NCBI GenBank assembly: GCA_019914995.1
Contig: CM034126.1
Coordinates: 8,933,001 to 8,997,000, forward strand
Direction: 5' to 3'
DNA length: 64,000 bases
Source of the DNA: Acanthochlamys bracteata
Taxonomy: Eukaryota > Streptophyta > Magnoliopsida > Pandanales > Velloziaceae
The position numbers and the translations under genes were made by a program. Below the pieces are notes generated by a model. The model ran no database searches, was not told where the DNA came from, and saw only the letters and a list, made by a program, of their open reading frames with translations. Of this stretch, positions 1-10,780 are shown in pieces; position 1 is the stretch's first letter, and each line of letters opens with the position of its first letter.

Positions 1-216
1 CACGGACAAGCAATTTAAAGAAATTGACAAGTTCAAGATAGTGATAAGTAAAACAAACTTCAGCAACTATTTCGTTCTTCCATTTGAGTCAAGTTCAGTA
101 CGTGCTATATAATGAACCAAGCGTCAGAAATACCATGCAAACAACTATTTTCGTGCTCTCCTTTTTTGACATTTCGGGGTGAAAAGGGCAATATTGATAC
201 ACTAGGATACCTTCCA

Positions 217-371
217 TCATATTCCTCCTTCATTTTGTCCTTCATGGAAACTCTCAGTTTTGCCGCTGGACTCTTGCTCTTCATCAGAGGCTGCCTGTGC
301 TGTCTCTAGCTTAGCATTCCGTCTCTAAGCTCCTTCAGTTTGGTTTTTTTAGAACTCAAAGCAGAAACAAA
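217..371 (-). pseudogene. XRCC4-like C-terminal exon, frame-broken fragment
   Basis: Reading the minus strand from a good splice acceptor (pyrimidine-rich, ending ttccag, exon starting at 371), the translation FVSALSSKKTKLKELRDG resembles the segment of plant XRCC4 recalled as FLSVLNAKKAKLRALRD. About 20 residues on, in another frame, comes an acidic stretch (LETAQAASDEEQESSGKTES) like the acidic tail after that helix. XRCC4 is the DNA ligase IV partner in nuclear non-homologous end joining. The two parts are one base out of frame with each other near position 310, and the second frame stops at 217-219. I could not find upstream XRCC4 exons in 372-1807, although AETKKCFDAL encoded near 590-610 is faintly like the preceding helix. 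It may be a pseudogene, the end of a gene with a sequencing error, or an unrecognised splice variant. Identification rests on remembered similarity only. Confidence 0.45.
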
Positions 372-1807
372 CTGGAACCACAACATGGAGGAAGATCAAT
401 ATTAGCATTGCTATCTACTTTTAAAATGCTTACTTGTCAAAAATAATTTGACCAAAGCTTTATGCTCGGGAAAGATTGAGCTCAGATTAAATCCAAGTGC
501 AACAATGTCAAGAGAAAATGACAAAAGGTGAAGTTCTCATGCTTAAAAACTGGGAGATTTCCATCTGCTGAGCAAATGCATGATGGAGAGCGTCAAAACA
601 TTTCTTAGTTTCAGCCAGAAAAATCTAGAAAGCTACAACATTAGAGATATGTATCTCTTGCTTCTGTTATTGCCCATGTCAATAGTAATTCCATATGTTC
701 CCCATATTGCTGTTTAGGCTTCAGTTTATGCTAAGGGCTTAGGCATTCTGATACAAATAGGTTTCTCCAAAAAGGAGGTAGTATCAAATTAATGGCCAGC
801 AGCAATCAAGTGATCATGCTAGAATTGTAAGGAGTCAAAAACCAGAAGGAACTGGTTCGCACATCAACCTACCAGCTTATGTAACACTGTCAAAAGTGGC
901 ATATATAGATTGAAAGAAGTTTAGTCAATGTAACTGCTCATCTGGAAACAAATTAAAAGCGTTCATTCTTCAATTGGATCAGAGGAATCTTGAGGCAGTT
1001 ATCCAATTTATTGCAGTTTTCTTGCAAATTGGAAATCTTGAGGCTCATTAGTGCGCTTATTATAAAATCCAAACGAATGCACACCCCAAAACTAAATCAT
1101 ACTTTTCCCTTCCAAAATCTACGCCAACTGTCTTCATCATAGTCCCTTTACCCAACTTTCACTTCTCTTGCTCTGGTCCTCAAACAATTTCAAGATGAAT
1201 TATTAGTTTTACTTTTTGCCACACCGTGACAAAGTTGGTAATCACTATATGTGACTTCAACCCAAACTAAGCATGCTCCCAATTTCTGTCAATATGAGTA
1301 CTTGTTATGGGCTTTTTGTAGATATAATTGGTCTACTGTCATCTAGTAGTTCCGCAAGGAGTTGACAAACAAGATTGCGAGAAGTAACTTCTATTTTCCT
1401 TTTTCAACATTAAAATGCGACTCCAAGTTGATGTAGCAAAAGTTGGCATGTTAGCTCGAAAGTTGCCCTAGTTAACTTCACTCCATGAAAATTCGAGTGA
1501 AATTGGTATATACAAGTTGCACTTACAACTCAGTCAGTGACTTATCTAACTCGTTTAAGTCACAAACTCCGGATTGAATTCGGAATTTAGGCGAGTTTGA
1601 AACATGATATTTACACAAATACAATATAAATAAAAAGAGTGCAATGCAGCTTTAATACACAATAAAAGTATAGATATCATCTAGAGAGTTAGAATTACTA
1701 TTTATTAAATTAGATGAAAGGGATATGGTACTCGTTAAAGTAGCAAGGATAAGGCGACTCTAGATTTGATCAAGTTACAACAAGCAATCCTAGAAGAAGC
1801 TTTGTTC
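372..1807. other. Intergenic or degraded intron sequence, no gene recognised
   Basis: No open frame of useful length and no recognisable domain on either strand. It could be intron sequence of the XRCC4-like fragment to its left. The last bases, 1803-1807 (TGTTC), are the target-site duplication of the Copia element that follows. Confidence 0.5.
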
Positions 1808-2137
1808 TGTTGGAATAACAAATCAAAACTTATGCATTGATTTTGGAATTTCTCAAAGCATTGAAGAAAGAAGTGGGTAAGTAATGCTAGTAGTGGGCAT
1901 ATATGTTACTTATGAGAGTTAGTGGGTGTGTTAAAAATTAGTAATAGTTGTAAGTTTTATTTTATTTTAATGTCTTAGTTAATATAATACTTGATTGTAA
2001 TGTCTATATAAGAAGGCTTGTAGCATGTTGTTTTGCATCAAGTGAAAAAGAGTCTTCTAAAGAAAAATTCTCCTTCAAAGAAAACTTCAAATTCTTCTAG
2101 TCATATAAGTTCTAAGTTCGTAAATTTAGAACCAACA
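1808..2137 (+). repeat. 5' LTR of the Copia element
   Basis: A 330 bp LTR with TGTTGG...CCAACA ends. A TATA-like run (tctatataag, about 2002-2011) probably marks its promoter. It is followed directly by the primer-binding site. Confidence 0.95.
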
Positions 2138-2139
2138 AG

Positions 2140-2152
2140 TGGTATCAGAGCC
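2140..2152 (+). promoter_or_regulatory. Primer-binding site (initiator Met tRNA type)
   Basis: TGGTATCAGAGCC starts two bases after the 5' LTR. It is the standard plant Copia primer site, complementary to the 3' end of initiator methionine tRNA. Confidence 0.9.
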
Positions 2153-3775
2153 AAGTCGATCTAAATTTCTTATGGCTTCTACCAACAATCTTGTAAATTC
2201 TCAAGTTCCAAAGTTATCGAAAGATAACTATGACAGTTGCTCAATTCAAATGAGAGCTTTATTTGGCTCTCAAAATTTGTGTAAGCTTGTTAGTGATGTG
2301 TTTACGGAATCCACACCGGAGGAAGAAGCTGCCTACACAAATGAAGAGAAGAAGATTCTTAGAGAACAAAGAAGGAAGGAAAGTAAAGCTCCCTTTCTAC
2401 TCTAGCAAGGGTTAGACGAATTTATCTTCGAGAGAGTTGCCGAAGCAACTACATGCAAGGAACCATGGAAAATTCTTACTACTATCTACAAAGGAGTCGA
2501 AAGGGTGCAGCGAATTCGTCTCCAAATTTTGAGAGGCGAGTTTGAAGCCACTCAAATGAAAGATAAAGAAAAAAATCTCCGATTATTATTCACGATTAAT
2601 TTTAATTGTGAATAAAATGAGGAGAAATGGAGAAGATATTGAAGACATCCAAGTGATGGAGAAGTTGCTCCGATCACTCACATTAAAGTCCGAGCATGTG
2701 GTGGCGGCAATTGAAGAGTCAAAAAATTTGGAGGAGATTTCAATCGAAGAGCTCGTAGGATCTCTTCAAGTACATGAACAACGGATATTAAAGAAAACTA
2801 GTTCTACATTTGTGGAACAAGTGTTGGAGTCGAAATTGATTTTAAATAATCAAGAATTAAATACTAGAAGCCGTGGTCGTGGTCCTGGTCGAGGTAGGGG
2901 ACGTGGTTCCCAACAACAAACCACTCAAAAATTAAACGGAAGTTTCAAACCCTAGAGGTCGCGAACAAAACAATCGAGGAAGATCCACATCTCGCCGTGG
3001 AAATAATAAAAATGTCCAATGTTACAACTGTCAAAAATTTAGACATTATGCCTCGGAGTGCTGGTACGAAAATAAAGATCTTACCAATCTTGCCAAAGCA
3101 ACAAATGATGTGGGTAATACTTTTACTCTTCTTGTTGCTAATGATAATTCAAATGTTCACAATGATGCATGGTACTTGGATTCGGGTGCTAGTAACCACA
3201 TGTGTGGAAAGAAAGAACTTTTCATGGAACTTATAGAAGGTATTCATGGAAGCGTGAGCTTAGGAGATTCTTCAAAACTCCCGATTGAAGGCAAAGGGAA
3301 GATCAAAATCTATCAAAAGGATGGTAAGCCCGAGTATATTTTCGATGTTTATTATATTCCTAACATGAAAAATAATATTTTTAGCATCGGCCAATTACTC
3401 GGAAAGGGATACAAAGTTCATATAGAAAACAACTATCTTTGGTTGAAAAATTCAAATGGAGGCCTTATAGCTTGTGTTAAGATGACAAGTAACCGTATGT
3501 TTCCTTTGCATCTAAACACGAAGGTTGACAAATGATTTCAAGGACTCGTGCAGAATGAGTCATGGAGATGGCATCTTCGTTTTGGTCATTTGAACTTTAA
3601 TGGCTTGAAGTTATTATCTACGACTGGTATGGTTCGAGGCCTACACACAATTGAACCACAAAATCATATATGCGAAGGATATGTAATTGGCAAGCAACCA
3701 CGACTTCCTTTTTCTAATGGAAAATTATGAAGAGCAGAGGCACCATTACAACTTGTTCATACCGATATCTGTGGG

Positions 3776-5322
3776 TGTTAGATATTTCTGCAAGATTAAC
3801 TCAAGAGGGGAGGGGTGAATTGAGTTAGTCTATAAAAATTTTCGTTAAGTTTGTTATCCTATTGGCAGCGAGCTAACAGCCGGCTGTGTCAATGCTGTAA
3901 CCTGCAGACAGAGAGAGTTAGAGTGGTTACTGACATAAGTAACAAAGAGTAGTGCTCAGGGTATTTAACGTGGTTCGGCAAAACCCCTTTGCCTACATCC
4001 ACGGTCGCTCTATCACCAGAGCCAAAGCTTCACTAGACCTTTAATAAGCTACAAAATACCTAGAGCGAAGTGCTTCGCCAAGCACACATACTCTACCGGG
4101 TTTCTTCGCCAAGACAATCCCTAACAGCCTCCTGGACACGCCTGTCCCCCTGGCTGATTTGCTAGCACTATTACAAGGTCTAAGAGTTTACACCAAGCTC
4201 TACCTGAGCTTTCTTTACCGGTGCCTGCAGCACCACCTTTACACTGTCAGTAAGAGGTTACAAAAAAATAAACCAAGATTGAGCACAGGATCTATCTCAT
4301 GAATGTTAAGTGTTTATGATGTGATTTAGATGAGATGATCGGAGAGGTTGCTGAGAGAGATTTCTTCAGTATGATTTGCAGCAAGATTTGTTTGTGTGGA
4401 GTAGTAGAGTTCGTGTCCAGCAGCATGCTTCGTTTGTGTAGAGTGGTAGAGTTTTTGTATATCTCTGTTTTTGCTTGGGTTCTCTCTACTTCTGTTTTCT
4501 TTATATTCTTTTCCTGTTTTTCTCTCTTTCTCTACCACGTTTCTTCGTTGCTGTGACTCCCTTCTTATAGAGTTTCTTTCCTGTGCAGGAGCCGTTGAGG
4601 AACGTTGCTGTTGGCGCTCGGTTCTTCACGTCAGAGAGAAAGTGGTGTTGTCTAGTAGTCCTTCAGCTGTGTTTATGCAAAGTCTTCGTTGCATTGAATG
4701 CGTTGTAGAAGTTTGAATTTGCTGCCAACGGTTGAAAGCTTAATTTAGCTAAGCTTCTGTCTAAGACACGGTGAGTTGATATGGCATGTCCATAATAAAT
4801 GCAGTGCAGGTTGACTGCTTTACTTGATCAAGGACTTTGACTGCTTTCTTTTCTTGATTATTGAGCTTTCCTTTTGTGTGAGATTGAAGATGATCTTAGC
4901 TCTTGTGAATCTTCTGTTTGAAATGCTTCAGTCCGTTGTGAATGCAGGTGATTTTTGAAGCAAGGAAAATTTCGTTGCCGTTGAACGTAAGGGTCTGTCT
5001 CGAAACAGAAAAGTCTTTTTATGCTTCAGTAGTCGAACAGCTGACTGAATTGTGGCTGCGGCATCCTCTGTCCCATATGCTGTTCTCTATCCCGCTTCGA
5101 GCAGTCGAGCAGCTGACTGTGGGATCGTCTGTCCCGTGTGCTGTCCTCTGTCCAGTATGTAGTAACACAGCAGTTGGCTGTATGATGCCTGTTCTTGTCT
5201 GATGTAAATTAAATGATCTTTGTTTGTCTAATCCTACAGACTTGTTTTCAGATTATTAGTCTTATATAAATCATAGTTCTTAATTCTTTGTTATTATCAA
5301 AATTATCCTTATAATTCCAACA
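3776..5322 (-). mobile_element. SIRE-like Copia solo LTR, copy 1 (nested)
   Basis: A 1547 bp unit with TGTTAG...CCAACA ends, inserted in the integrase part of the Copia element and flanked by GTGGG on both sides (3771-3775 and 5323-5327). It matches 47609-49274 and the LTR at 59473-61021 along its whole length. In the third copy the sequence next to the CCAACA end is a purine tract read on the minus strand, so this LTR is in minus orientation. There is no internal region, so it is a solo LTR left by recombination. The motifs cgtggttcggcaaaa (about 3969) and cctacatccacgg (about 3992) resemble conserved LTR blocks of SIRE-type Copia elements. Confidence 0.9.
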
Positions 5323-7782
5323 GTGGGCTATTTGACCCAGTCTCTTTGGGAGCTAACAAATATTTTATTACCTTCATTTATGACTTTAGTAGAAAGTTGT
5401 GAGTATATTTTCTTAAAGAGAAATCTGCTGCCTTTATCACTTTCAAGCATTTTAGAGCTCTTGTTGAAGCGGAGAGTGGCCACAAAATAAAATTTCTCCG
5501 ATCTGATAGAGGTGGTGAGTACACCTCAAATATATTTCAAGAATATTGCAGGGAACAAGGTATAAAAAGGCAGTTGACTACCGCCTACACACCACAGCAA
5601 AATGGCATCGCAGAAAGAAAGAATAGAACCATCCTCAACATGACAAGAACTATGCTCAAGGAAAAGGGATTGCCGAAGCAATTTTGGGCAGAAGCTGTGG
5701 CGTGCTCAACTTATTTGCTTAACCGATGCCCTACAAAGATGGTGAAAAATAAGACACCTCAAGAGGCATGGAGTGGATACAAGCCAAGTGTTGCACACTT
5801 ACGAATTTTTGGGTGCATTGCCTATGCCCAAATACCTGAAGACAAAAAGAAGAAGCTTGATGATCATGGTGAAAAATGCATCTTCATCGGATATAGCGAG
5901 GAGTCAAAAGCATATAAGTTTTACAATCCACTAACCAAGAAATTAGTAATTAGTAGAGACGTTGTGTTTAATGAAGAAGACGCATGGAACTGGAATGAAG
6001 AGACTTCCAAAGATCATCCGGTGGTGGATAAATCTGATGAGCCCCCACATGAGGTACCACCACTAACAACATCACTATCTCCTCAACATACTACACTCTC
6101 TCCTATTAGAGATTCTCCATCATCTGGAGAAAAGAGTAGTAGCGGATCTTCTACGCAACAGAGCCCTATCAAAATAAGAAGTCTCAGGGAGATCTATGAG
6201 CAGACGAATGAAGAAGGTCAGTCTAATATTTTCTGTCTATATGCTGATCATGAACCTCTTACATTCCAACAAGCTGTGAAAGAGAACTGTTGTCGACTAG
6301 CAATAGAGGAGGAGATCCAAGCTATAGAGAAGAATGACACTTGGGAGTTGACAACACTTTCACAAAATCACAAAGCAATAGATGTCAAATGGGTATATAA
6401 GATTAAGCGCACTACTGATGGCGATGTTGATCGATACAAGGCTAAACTTGTAGCGAAAGGTTACAAACAAAAATACGGCATCGACTATGAAGAAGTCTTT
6501 GCACCTGTTGCTCGACTTGATACGGTAAAACTAATAATATCTCTTCCAGCTCATCATAGATGGAAGATATATCATGTAGATGTCAAGTCAGTATTTCTCA
6601 ATGGTATTCTTGAAGAAGAGGTATACGTACAGCAGCCAGAAGGTTTTCAGATGAAAGGGCAAGAAAACAAAGTATATCGATTAAAAAAGCTTTGTATGGA
6701 TTGAAGCAAGCACCACGAGCGTGGAATGCTCGAATTGATGGCTATCTTCAACAAAACGGCTTCACCAAATGTCCTTATGAGCATGTCATCTATATGAAGA
6801 GAAATCATAAAGGCGAGTTTCTAATAATTTGTCTTTATGTTGATGATTTGTTGTACACAGGTAATAGCCTTGAGATGTTTGGAGAATTCAAGGCGATGAT
6901 GTTTAAGGAATTCGAGATGACGGATAATTGTTTGATGTCCTACTTTCTTGGCATCGAAGTGAAGCAACAACAAGATGGAATCTTTATATCTCAAAAGAAG
7001 TACATAAAGGACATATTAGAGAAATTTAAGATGAGCAATTGTAATCCGGTGAATATTTCAATTGCCACAGAAACAAAGCTATCAAAAGAAGGAAATGGAG
7101 ATTTAGTAGACTCAACTCTTTTCAAGAGTCTTGTTGGTAGTTTGAGGTACCTGACAATCAAAAGGTCAGATATTGTTTATGCAATCGGACTTGTGAGTCG
7201 CTATATAGAGACACCAAAGGAGTCTCATTAGCTGGCTGCGAAGAGGATTTTAAGGTATATCAAAGGCTCACTTAATTTTGGTCTATTTTATATTTGTGGT
7301 GAACCTGCAGAACTAGTGGGCTATTCAGATAGTGATTGAGGTGGTGACCAAGATCAAAGAAAAAGCACCACAGGCTATGTCTTTTATTTTGGATCAACTG
7401 CATTTTCATGGACATCAAAGAAGCAAAGTATTGTGGCTTTATCTTCATGTGAAGCAGAATATGTCGCAGCTTTATTTACAGTGTGTGAAGCAATTTGGTT
7501 AAGAAATATGCTAAAAGAACTGCATCATCCACAAGAGAAACCAACAAGAATATTGGTTGATAATCAATCAGCTATATAACTTGCAAAAAATCTAGTACAC
7601 CATGGAAGAAGCAAACACATCGATACTTGATTCCACTTTCTCAGAGACCATATACAACAGAATACTATGCAGATAGAGTATGGAGTAATAGCATATATTT
7701 TTACCAAGCCGTTGCCAATTGAATATTTCCGAAAGGCTAAGAGAAATGCTCAGTATGAAAGACATTTTGATTTGAGGAGGCG

Positions 7783-8111
7783 TGTTGGAATAACAAATCA
7801 AAACTCATGCATTGATTTTGGAATTTCTCAAAGCATTGAAAAAAGAAGTGGGTAAGTAATGCTAGTAGTGGGCATATATATTATTTATGAGAGTTAGTGA
7901 GTGTGTTAAAGATTAGTAATGGTTGTAAGTTTTATTTTATTTTAATGTCTTAGTTAATGTAATACTTGATTGTAATGCCTATATAAGAAGGCTTGTAGCA
8001 TGTTGTTTTGCATCAAGTGAAAAAGAATCTTCTAAGAAAAGTTTTCCTTCAAAGAAAGCTTCAAATTCTTCTAGTCATATAAGTTCTTAGTTCGTAAACT
8101 TAGAACCAACA
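7783..8111 (+). repeat. 3' LTR of the Copia element
   Basis: A 329 bp copy of the 5' LTR at about 95 percent identity, preceded by a purine-rich tract (gatttgaggaggcg, 7769-7782). It is followed by TGTTC, matching the duplication left of the element. Confidence 0.95.
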
Positions 8112-8970
8112 TGTTCTTGGTTTCCACGAGGACAATATGGAAACGTTAACTAATATACTACCATAAGATGGTTGTTTTCTGGTAGTAGAACAGGGTGGAA
8201 GAGGAAGTTGGCCATGATAAGGTAAAAAGTTTTTAAATCTAGTCTTGTCATTTTGAAACAGTTCGTTAAAGAAATTTCCCTCTTATCTATCCAAAAACAA
8301 AGCTAATTTAACCTTTAGAAGCTGGAAAAGAGAACTACTTGCAACTTACCTTATAATCAAAAATCTAGTTATTATTTAAAGTTTTTTATTATGAAAAATA
8401 AAATTTACTCTTAATTAATTTTAAATTACTAGTGATTTATTTTCTTTCTCATTGTTGTTTAATTCTGTAACCAGATTGTAAGTGAAATGCCTCCTAACAG
8501 AAACATGTAACTGTTTAGCTTTCAACTACACTTACAAATGCTTCAACTTTGGTGAAACCTGGTTAGAAACAGATTTCTGTAATAACCAAGTGCATACTCA
8601 AAATGAAATTCAATTACTATGGGAAATAAATGTGGCCAGTGACTAATCGCCTACGAATTCAACAGATGCTGCAATTCAAAAGAATGTTTTAGCCAACATT
8701 GCTAAAGCTATGAAAGAGTATGGAGAAAAAAAATTCTGATAATTAAGTCTTTAAAGAGAAGAGTTGCCATACCCTAAGAAGATTTAAATGAAGTAGATTT
8801 AACGCCTTCAAGTAAATTCTAAGGAGATCTCATCTCTTGATATTAGTTCACAACTGGGTACAGAGGCCTTTTAGAAGTGAAGAAATGTGTTTGTGCTACA
8901 ATTGCTAGATGGTTTTATCATTATACATTTTCTTTAATTTCTGCTGATATTATTTTCTTCCATTGAAACA
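8112..8970. other. Intergenic, nothing recognised
   Basis: AT-rich sequence without a recognisable gene or repeat structure. It begins with the right-hand TGTTC duplication of the Copia element and ends at a TA microsatellite (8971-8990). Confidence 0.5.
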
Positions 8971-9565
8971 TATATATATATATATATATACACTGTGTGT
9001 TATGCGTAAGTTTGAACTGTCCGATCGTAATCTAACAATTTACACATGCGTATTGCTAATTTACAATTTTAGACTCAATTTTACGATTTCGGTCCTTTTC
9101 GATGACAAGTGCGTCATTAATATGCCTATTTTTTGAAAGTTGCACAAGATTGTAAAGTGTTGTCATCCAACTGGTTAAGATGCTTGTTTTTTATTTAAAA
9201 GTTATAAATTCGAATCCCAATGAGAGAACTTATTTAAGATTTTTTAAAGATTTATTGTAGATCACAATCAAGTCACAATTGGGTTCAAAAATTTTATTTT
9301 AATCGGATTACAAATCGATCTTTCTCTGATCACTTGATTAAAATGACAAAATAATATAATATATATTTTTTAAAATTTTTTTTCTTTCTGTTATCTTAAT
9401 CAGATGATCAGATAGAAATGAATTTATGATCCGATTAAACTAAAATTTTATAAATATATTTTTAACTCATAAATGTTTATATTCAACGAGATTGAACTTT
9501 AAAATCACTGCAACTATAAGCTAAAAATAGACCGCACCAAAGTGACACATATATATATATATATT
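8971..9565. mobile_element. MITE inserted in a TA microsatellite (micron-like), copy 1
   Basis: The unit 8991-9548 has a TA run on each side (8971-8990 and 9549-9565), as expected if a small non-autonomous element inserted into (TA)n and duplicated it. Its right half resembles the right half of the element at 19289-19685: both carry a gatca-cttgat type core, then a tccgattnaa...aaattttata block, then an atatycaac...gattgaa block. A tRNA-like stretch lies inside it (about 9160-9232). It carries no coding sequence. Confidence 0.6.
9160..9232 (+). repeat. tRNA-derived (SINE-like) segment inside the MITE
   Basis: The sequence contains caactggttaagatgcttg followed about 22 bases later by aaattcgaatccc. 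These resemble the A box and B box of the RNA polymerase III promoter in tRNA genes and tRNA-derived SINEs. It cannot fold into a full tRNA as written, so a SINE relic is more likely than a tRNA gene. Confidence 0.4.
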
Positions 9566-10430
9566 TCATATTCATTATATTTTAACAAATCTACCGCACT
9601 TGGTCCTCGAGTCCTCTCGTCGTCTTTGGCCACCACTCGCTGCGTCTGTCTCGCCTCTGCTCGCCTGCGCCGCCGCCTTACCGCCGGACATTTTCCTCTG
9701 CAGCTTCATGCTTGATCTGTTGTTGCCGAGCATGATAAGCACCAGAGCGTCGGCATATTGAATCGGACAACCCATTAATCCTGACGTTAAACTCATCGTA
9801 CTGTCTCTTCACTCTTCACTCTCCGTCCGAACTATATTCTTACAAGGATCCCTCTTCAAATTGAAGGTTTTTAACTGTTTAATCTTCTCTATCTTGTTTC
9901 TGTTAATGTTTTGTTCAACTCTGACGACGTGGTTTATTTGTTTTAGGACGGAGCGGAGGAGCACAAACAAGGAGAGAGTAGCTAGGAACTGAAGGGTATA
10001 AGGAAATAGGTCACAAAGGGGGTGAAACAAGACGAGACTAGAGGGGTACAGAGGGGTGCCGTGACATTCGAAGCAAGGGTAGGCTGTCAACAATGGAGGA
10101 AACCGGCAGTGCGCGTGCTGCTCGTGAGGGCATCTATATCGACGAGTCTAAGTACAAGTATATAAGAAGAATAGCAAAGTGTTACTTCAATGTTTACGTT
10201 GGATTTTCGAAGACAGTATACAAGAATGGCTCTTATTAGACAAGAGTGCGATAGGTTCTTCTTGGCCACTTTCGTGTTTCTCTGTTTGTTATTTTCTTGT
10301 CTTTTTTCTTTTACTTTTCCTCAGTTATTGAGGAGCATTGCCCTATTTAACTTAACAGTTCAGAAGAGTTCTCTCTGCAATCAATCAACTGCTCACAAAG
10401 ACTGTCTTTTGATAACTGATTGAAGATGTC
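9566..10430. other. Unassigned sequence with a GC-rich patch
   Basis: 9590-9800 is clearly more GC-rich than its surroundings and has an open frame of 73 codons on the minus strand that I do not recognise. The rest shows only short open frames. It might be the remains of a promoter or first exon connected with the NLR fragment downstream, but nothing in it proves that. Confidence 0.35.
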
Positions 10431-10435
10431 GAGAT

Positions 10436-10780
10436 TGGAGATTGGTTAGCTATAGGTGGATGGTTTGCTTCTCCACTAATCGAGCTAATGCTCCACAAGG
10501 TGGTAGCCTACTTCATGAAGGACAAACCAGTAGAAGATGAAGCTGATAACCGTATGAAAGGTGGAGACGCTCCAAACTGGTCTGCTCCATATATAAATGG
10601 TTGTGGACTTCGTTAAGAGACGGCAGCTTAAGTATGACAGCCAGAAGAAGTTGCTCCGTAAGCTCAAGGATGCTATTTATGAGGCAGATGACATGCTAGA
10701 CGAGTTCAACCACTGGATGCTTGGAAAACGAGCAAAGGAAGGCCGATACAAGCAACGTGATTACAACAACCTCTTTTGAT
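10436..10780 (+). pseudogene. NLR resistance gene fragment, coiled-coil (Rx-N-like) part only
   Basis: The plus strand encodes IGDWLAIGGWFASPLIELML and, after a change of frame and a stop near 10590, MVVDFVKRRQ...LRKLKDAIYEADDMLDEFNHW. The LKDAIYEADDMLDEF run is the typical helix of the N-terminal coiled-coil (Rx-N) domain of plant CC-NLR immune receptors. There is no NB-ARC (P-loop, GLPL, MHD) or leucine-rich repeat sequence downstream, and the frame ends at 10777-10779. Intact family members have 800 or more residues, so this is a decayed 5' fragment. The 60-codon frame starting at ATG 10597 could still make a short peptide, but I see no evidence of a promoter. Confidence 0.6.

Larger units (their letters stand above)
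1808..8111 (+). mobile_element. Copia LTR retrotransposon, near full length, with nested solo LTR (fossil)
   Basis: Both LTRs are present (1808-2137 and 7783-8111), each beginning TGTTGG and ending CCAACA, and the element is flanked by a perfect 5 bp duplication TGTTC (1803-1807 and 8112-8116). Parts in Copia order: primer-binding site 2140-2152; gag about 2170-2950; CCHC zinc knuckle about 3010-3065; protease about 3110-3530 (DSGASNHM); GAG-pre-integrase about 3548-3730; integrase about 5330-6000; reverse transcriptase about 6250-7100 (YVDDLL); RNase H about 7200-7700; purine tract just before 7783. A solo LTR of another family lies within the integrase region (3776-5322). The proteins look TNT1-94-like. 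The element is broken, with roughly half a dozen breaks besides the nested insertion. The LTRs differ at about 15 of 329 aligned sites (about 4.5 percent), mostly transitions, which suggests an age of a few million years or less. Confidence 0.95.

Noticed and set aside
4326-4716. Open frames within the SIRE-like LTR that recur in copies 2 and 3 (CCDSLL...GAVEERCCWRS)
   Set aside because: They recur because the LTRs are copies of one sequence. The frames are not kept intact across copies and LTRs are noncoding.
9165-9232. A functional tRNA gene
   Set aside because: The A and B boxes are imperfect and the acceptor and anticodon stems do not pair.
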